Of a stretch of 8,805 bases of DNA, positions 6,757 through 8,805 are shown piece by piece (positions within the stretch are counted from its first letter, which is position 1; each line of letters begins with the position of its first letter). The position numbers and the translations under genes were made by a program. This DNA is from Candidatus Bathyarchaeota archaeon (GTDB lineage Archaea > Thermoproteota > Bathyarchaeia > Bathyarchaeales > Bathyarchaeaceae). Under the pieces are notes generated by a model, which saw only the letters and a list, made by a program, of their open reading frames with translations, made no database searches and was not told the DNA's origin. The stretch covers positions 1 through 8,805 of the forward strand of contig JAOUPL010000048.1 of assembly GCA_029879825.1 (NCBI GenBank), in the 5' to 3' direction.

Positions 6757-6969
6757 CTACCCGCGCATGCACTCCAATATTTTTTGGCAGACTAGACATT
6801 TTTGCGGTATGCGAGCATTCTTAGGGCGACTTGCCAAATATCCGAGATTATGAGGACACTCTGAGGAACTTTTTTCCTTCTCCGCGGTCCTTTTAACTGG
6901 CGTCTCCCCTCTTTGAGGCTTACCCGAAAATACGTTCCGAATCTTTTCCAGCAACGAATGCAACGGCAT
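6757..6969 (-). CDS. small four-Cys zinc-binding protein, 70 aa
   Basis: The N-terminal 35 residues are basic and probably unstructured (KIRNVFSGKPQRGE onward). The C-terminal half carries a compact motif C38-P-H-x-x-G-Y-L at 38-45, R-P-K at 48-50, I-P at 54-55, then C58-x-x-C61-x5-C67. The arrangement CPH..GYL..RPK...IP..CL.C.....C is one I recognise from many archaeal proteins, where it often closes a membrane or small soluble protein and probably holds one zinc or an Fe-S centre. Here it is almost the whole protein. An overlapping frame (start 6980) lacks this pattern and is a shadow. A TATA-like box sits 27 nt before the ATG, as for leaderless genes. The function of the motif is unknown. 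Confidence 0.75.
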   Translation of the reverse strand: MPLHSLLEKIRNVFSGKPQRGETPVKRTAEKEKSSSECPHNLGYLASRPKNARIPQKCLVCQKILECMRG

Positions 6970-6992
6970 TTTGATTTCACATGCGCACGCGC

Positions 6993-7000
6993 AAATTAAG
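6993..7000 (-). promoter_or_regulatory. TATA box for the leaderless 70-aa gene
   Basis: The minus strand reads CTTAATTT, centred 27 nt upstream of the ATG at 6969, the spacing expected if transcription starts at the ATG itself. A GC-rich alternating stretch (CATGCGCACGCGC, 6980-6992) lies between the box and the start. Confidence 0.4.
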
Positions 7001-7039
7001 ATTTGGCCCCAAACATTAAAACGTTTACGACCTGGGAAA

Positions 7040-7150
7040 ATGTTTTCAAAATCAAAATCTTGGGTTCTTCTGGTTGATTCTAGTAACCTATATGTGCATC
7101 AATTGATAGAAAAAGGGGAATGTGTTTCTGGAGCTTACAGCCAAGCTTAA
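7040..7150 (+). CDS. possible small ORF, 36 aa
   Basis: An ATG-to-TAA frame of 36 codons inside the divergent gap between the 70-aa and 82-aa genes. A TATA-like CATTAAAAC at 7014-7022 is centred about 22 nt before the ATG, compatible with a leaderless message. The product has a hydrophobic strand followed by D-S-S-N-L-Y (WVLLVDSSNLY at 8-18), reminiscent of the first strand and Asp of NYN/PIN-type domains, but it stops far too early to fold as one. It could be a real microprotein, a remnant, or chance. Confidence 0.22.
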   Translation: MFSKSKSWVLLVDSSNLYVHQLIEKGECVSGAYSQA

Positions 7151-7189
7151 AGTAAATGTTTTCTGCGCGGTCGTCCATCAATGGATACT

Positions 7190-7202
7190 CTAAAAATAAA
7201 AA
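7190..7202 (+). promoter_or_regulatory. A/T box upstream of the 82/74-aa gene
   Basis: CTAAAAATAAAAA is the only TATA-like tract in this interval. It overlaps the region just before the GTG at 7206, so transcription would begin near 7223, downstream of that GTG. This argues for the ATG at 7230 or the GTG at 7227 as start. Confidence 0.35.
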
Positions 7203-7229
7203 GGTGTGACTCCTAAAAGAATTGTAGTG

Positions 7230-7454
7230 ATGAAGTTGAGTTCAACCTCTCAGCCCAAAGCACGGTTTTATACACGTCTCAGTGAACGAGATTATCTGGG
7301 CATTAGCATCTGGCCTGGGAAGACCGATCCCACTGCTGAAGTTATCGTTGTGCAGCTCAGACGTAGGGAAGGAGACAGTTGGGATACTGTTGGACGGTTA
7401 GCCGTTTATAGGACGCCGGACGGAGCCTATTCGAAACTTCCTGAACGCAGGTGA
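7230..7454 (+). CDS. small conserved-looking protein of unknown function, 74-82 aa
   Basis: A small soluble, mostly beta-strand protein. Segments ARFYTRLSERDYLGISIWPG, AEVIVVQLRRR, WDTVGRLAVYRT and DGAYSKLPER alternate hydrophobic and charged residues, with many Arg and paired aromatics, like a small barrel or a nucleic-acid-binding fold. I recall similar short proteins in uncharacterised archaea but know no function. There is an in-frame GTG at 7206 (82 aa); I prefer the ATG at 7230 (74 aa) because the A/T box at 7190-7202 lies about 33 nt before it, giving a transcript start just upstream, and the sequence before SQPKARFY looks unconserved. No Shine-Dalgarno motif precedes either start. It is convergent with the coiled-coil gene, the two stops being 11 nt apart across a GCGCGCGC tract. 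Confidence 0.7.
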   Translation: MKLSSTSQPKARFYTRLSERDYLGISIWPGKTDPTAEVIVVQLRRREGDSWDTVGRLAVYRTPDGAYSKLPERR

Positions 7455-7462
7455 GCGCGCGC
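7455..7462. repeat. (GC)4 tract between two convergent stops
   Basis: GCGCGCGC starts immediately after the TGA of the 82/74-aa gene and ends 3 nt before the coiled-coil gene's stop triplet. It is the longest of three perfect GCGCGC hexamers I find in the window (others at 514-519 and 8168-8173), all just downstream of stop codons. Alternating purine-pyrimidine GC is Z-DNA-prone. Confidence 0.45.
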
Positions 7463-7465
7463 CTA

Positions 7466-7657
7466 TCAGAGGTTTTCTAGCAGCTTTTTCAGCGATTCTG
7501 CTTCCTTTCTCAGCGTGGTTACCTCTTCCTCCAGAGCGCTAGCCTTCTCTTCCCCCGCTTGTTTGAGCTTCGCTATCTCCTCAAGAAGATCGGTTTTTTC
7601 ACTTTCCAACTTCTCAATTTTTTCCCGTAGGCTTCTCAAAGTTTGCATGAGTGTCAT
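7466..7657 (-). CDS. small coiled-coil protein, 63 aa
   Basis: Nearly the entire protein (residues 3-63) is a heptad-type coiled coil rich in Glu, Lys and Leu, with hydrophobic positions at L7, L10, I14, L17, L24, I28 and L31, and after a short break at Q33-S40 again at L42, V46, L49, L56 and L60. The A-G-E-E stretch at 34-37 is a likely bend, so it may form a hairpin or an extended dimer. It has no signal peptide or membrane segment. The opposite-strand frame over the same DNA is Ser/Phe-rich, as expected of a shadow. A second ATG (residue 4) is an alternative start. A TATA-like CATTAAAG (7694-7687) lies about 33 nt upstream. The gene is divergent from the 97-aa membrane protein, which also ends in a coiled coil. 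Role unknown; prefoldin- or adaptor-like parts are possible but unproven. Confidence 0.65.
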   Translation of the reverse strand: MTLMQTLRSLREKIEKLESEKTDLLEEIAKLKQAGEEKASALEEEVTTLRKEAESLKKLLENL

Positions 7658-7686
7658 CTCACTTTCCTTATTTTCTCTAACTATGC

Positions 7687-7694
7687 CTTTAATG
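7687..7694 (-). promoter_or_regulatory. TATA-like box for the coiled-coil gene
   Basis: The minus strand reads CATTAAAG, centred about 33 nt before the ATG at 7657, giving a predicted leader of a few nucleotides. A weaker alternative, GAAAATAA nearer the ATG, would be too close unless the second ATG is used. Confidence 0.25.
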
Positions 7695-7821
7695 GTTGTC
7701 CTTTCTCTCCCAACTGTTTCTTACGCAGATTACGCTAAAAGCTTTTACCCACACCTGTTGGGTTGTCGTTGTAGATACGTTTCAACCCGTTTTAGATCGA
7801 TTCTGCACCTTGAAGCCTAGC

Positions 7822-7830
7822 TCTAAAAAG
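7822..7830 (+). promoter_or_regulatory. TATA box for the 97-aa membrane protein
   Basis: TCTAAAAAG is centred about 47 nt upstream of the ATG at 7873. A transcript starting near 7852 would carry a leader of about 20 nt with GAAGGG (7859-7864) as ribosome binding site, 8 nt before the ATG. Confidence 0.4.
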
Positions 7831-7872
7831 CTTTAAGCTGAAAGCAAAGAATCTCATTGAAGGGTAAGAAAA

Positions 7873-8166
7873 ATGAAGATGCGAACTTTCCTGGCTTACA
7901 CACATTTACTGAACTTTCTAATCGGGATTTTTGCGACTGGTTATGTTCTAAACGTTTTTTGGAGTTTTCTAGAGACGTGGCAAATGTCCCTCTACGTTTA
8001 CTATCTTGTGTTAGGCTTTTGCGGTATGGCCATTGCTTACTGGATTGCTATGGATGGAAAGCATATAGAGCATTGCACGGTTGAGATACAGGATTTGGAA
8101 AGGAGAATTCTGGATTTAGAGAGGAGAATTGATCACATCAAAAAGAGTGCACTTGAAAAATCATGA
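7873..8166 (+). CDS. two-helix membrane protein with coiled-coil tail, 97 aa
   Basis: A small inner-membrane protein. Two hydrophobic helices lie at about 8-30 and 39-60, separated by a short loop containing Glu34. A charged C-terminal helix at 64-97 carries a duplicated D-L-E-R-R-I unit (74-79 and 81-86). The basic N-terminus (K2, R4) and the strongly charged tail place both ends in the cytoplasm, so the helices form a hairpin and the coiled coil faces inward. The start ATG at 7873 has GAAGGG 8 nt upstream; ATG at 7879 is possible. An overlapping frame from 7857 lacks this organisation and is a shadow. I do not recognise a named family. Its coiled coil could pair with itself or with the divergently encoded coiled-coil protein; that is inference only. 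Confidence 0.72.
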   Translation: MKMRTFLAYTHLLNFLIGIFATGYVLNVFWSFLETWQMSLYVYYLVLGFCGMAIAYWIAMDGKHIEHCTVEIQDLERRILDLERRIDHIKKSALEKS

Positions 8167-8240
8167 CGCGCGCACATGAAGTTTGGTTTTATCAAGCGCG
8201 GACGTATCTTGCAAAATAGTTGATTTCTATCTTCTTGAGC

Positions 8241-8275
8241 GTTCGATCATAGCATGCAAGACCCTATGATGGAAC
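8241..8275. repeat. 12-bp imperfect inverted repeat with 11-nt loop
   Basis: The arms 8241-8252 (GTTCGATCATAG) and 8264-8275 (CTATGATGGAAC) pair over 11 of 12 positions, with a single G-G mismatch and an 11-nt loop. It lies about 75 nt after the 97-aa gene stop and about 55 nt before the TATA box of the next gene. No T-run follows, so it is not an obvious terminator; it could be an operator, a structured 3' end or a small RNA element. Confidence 0.5.
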
Positions 8276-8303
8276 CAACAATACTTCCCTTCCGACCTTG
8301 TAG

Positions 8304-8313
8304 CGCACGTGCG
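8304..8313. repeat. 10-bp perfect palindrome CGCACGTGCG
   Basis: A GC-rich perfect palindrome in an AT-leaning intergenic region, roughly 15 nt upstream of the TATA-like box of the GalT-like gene. That position would suit a regulator acting near the TATA/BRE region. Confidence 0.35.
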
Positions 8314-8328
8314 TGTGGATTGAAAATC

Positions 8329-8337
8329 TTATTATAG
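8329..8337 (+). promoter_or_regulatory. TATA box of the GalT-like gene
   Basis: TTATTATAG is centred about 70 nt before the ATG at 8403. Transcription would start near 8359, giving a leader of about 44 nt that contains the AAGGTG ribosome binding site. Confidence 0.4.
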
Positions 8338-8390
8338 CTTTTGGTGTTGAAGAATGGTCGAAGGAAACTAAGAAAGAACGCACATAATGA

Positions 8391-8396
8391 AAGGTG
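8391..8396 (+). promoter_or_regulatory. Shine-Dalgarno AAGGTG deciding the GalT-like start
   Basis: AAGGTG lies 6 nt before the ATG at 8403 and matches the archaeal anti-Shine-Dalgarno end of 16S rRNA. The GTG inside it is itself in frame, but using it as start would leave no ribosome binding site, so ATG 8403 is favoured. Confidence 0.5.
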
Positions 8397-8402
8397 TTCT
8401 GT

Positions 8403-8805
8403 ATGATAGTCTTTGAGAAAACCATCAAGCGTTCCAAGATCTTGAACCCTTTGAAGAATTTCGAAGAAGATGTCGTAACATTTGAGTATAGAGCTGACCC
8501 GCTGACTGGTCGCAACACGACGGTCATAAGAGGAATGCTGAAGTATATTTGTAAATCTCTGGTTTCAGACGAGGAATTGCTCAGGTCTTTAGTTAAGAAG
8601 ACAAAGATGAATTGCCCCTTTTGTCCGGAAAGCGTGAAAGAAAAAACGCCCATGTTCACGCGAGATTTCCTTGAGGACGGAAGAATTTTTGTTGGTGATG
8701 CTGTTGTTATTCCGAATTTGCTGGGTCACGCGGAAAGAAGCGTTCTCGTGGTTCTTTCGAAAGAACATTATTTGAAACTTGAGGATTTCACGGCCAAACT
8801 GATTT
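8403..8805 (+). CDS. galactose-1-phosphate uridylyltransferase-like protein (HIT superfamily), N-terminal part
   Basis: The frame is open from the ATG at 8403 to the window edge, giving the first 134 residues. R30-A-D-P-L-T-G36 matches the RxDPLTG start of GalT proteins; C71-P-F-C74 is the zinc knuckle position of GalT (CxxC), followed by E-x-x-K-E-K-T-P and an FTRDF segment that corresponds to the GalT strand FTNDF. VVIPNLLGHAERSVLVV at 101-117 and SKEHYLKL at 119-126 resemble the VFPN..P.AE..VVV..P.H region of the same fold. The catalytic HxH triad would lie beyond the window, so activity cannot be judged. GalT moves UMP between glucose-1-phosphate and galactose-1-phosphate; archaeal relatives also include uncharacterised nucleotidyltransferases. 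It has its own promoter and is probably not part of the rml-like operon 2.8 kb away. Confidence 0.75.
   Translation, partial: MIVFEKTIKRSKILNPLKNFEEDVVTFEYRADPLTGRNTTVIRGMLKYICKSLVSDEELLRSLVKKTKMNCPFCPESVKEKTPMFTRDFLEDGRIFVGDAVVIPNLLGHAERSVLVVLSKEHYLKLEDFTAKLI

Noticed and set aside
6792..6980. 62-aa minus-strand frame overlapping the four-Cys protein
   Set aside because: The alternative frame lacks the CPH...GYL...CxxC pattern, and its start does not fit the TATA spacing.
7067..7083. Short resemblance to the 5' end of 16S rRNA (TTCTGGTTGATTCT)
   Set aside because: The match is about 14 nt with a mismatch and nothing rRNA-like continues after it; chance is the better explanation.
7515..7820. 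101-aa + strand frame with a signal-peptide-like hydrophobic stretch
   Set aside because: Its first half is the antisense of the Glu/Lys/Leu-rich coiled-coil gene, which explains the Ser/Phe/Leu content, and the remainder runs through the divergent promoter region without recognisable domain structure.
8264..8659. 131-aa minus-strand frame
   Set aside because: It is antisense to the GalT-like gene, which has RxDPLTG, CPFC and a Shine-Dalgarno motif; the minus frame has no motif and would overlap the promoter.
1..8805. tRNA genes, CRISPR arrays, insertion sequences, attachment sites
   Set aside because: I looked for T-loop sequences, regularly spaced repeats, transposase or integrase motifs and long terminal repeats on both strands, and found none.

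Overview
The window looks archaeal and fits a mesophilic or moderately thermophilic member of the TACK side, most like Bathyarchaeota-type genomes. This rests on TATA-type promoters about 25 nt upstream of likely transcript starts, some probably leaderless genes, T-run terminators, an archaeal-style Ogg glycosylase, a 352-residue 'long' RmlA, a DUF5752-type protein and two small Cys-rich zinc-binding architectures. The lineage assignment is inference from protein style; no rRNA or tRNA gene is present.

Layout. (1) 7-381: a small helical protein of unknown function on the + strand, convergent with the next block. (2) 526-2072, minus strand: a metallo-beta-lactamase-fold hydrolase followed by an 8-oxoguanine DNA glycosylase, a two-gene unit with its own promoter at about 2131-2138. 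(3) 2170-5642, minus strand: a tight four-gene sugar-nucleotide operon read as rmlA, an rmlC-like cupin, an SDR NDP-sugar epimerase, then rmlD. Two junctions are 4-nt ATGA overlaps and the third is a 13-nt gap with a Shine-Dalgarno motif. It should supply a nucleotide-activated (6-deoxy)hexose for a surface glycan. No rmlB is present, and the SDR and the cupin both depart from textbook catalytic residues, so the product need not be dTDP-L-rhamnose. (4) 5797-6552, minus strand: a three-part protein made of a degenerate GIY-YIG-like N-terminus, a DUF5752-like middle and a C-terminal zinc ribbon. (5) 6757-8166: an islet of small genes with generous intergenic space: a 70-aa four-Cys protein, a possible 36-aa ORF, an 82-aa (or 74-aa) conserved-looking protein, a 63-aa coiled coil and a 97-aa two-helix membrane protein with a coiled-coil tail. 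(6) 8403 to the window end: the N-terminal part of a GalT-like HIT-superfamily nucleotidyltransferase.

The points most worth a second look are the altered active sites in the rml-like operon and its A/C-ending codon bias relative to its neighbours, the opposite-base contacts changed in the Ogg enzyme, the GIY-YIG/DUF5752/zinc-ribbon fusion, three GCGCGC tracts that all lie just after stop codons, and a strong inverted repeat at 8241-8275. I see no CRISPR array, insertion sequence, integrase or tRNA attachment site.
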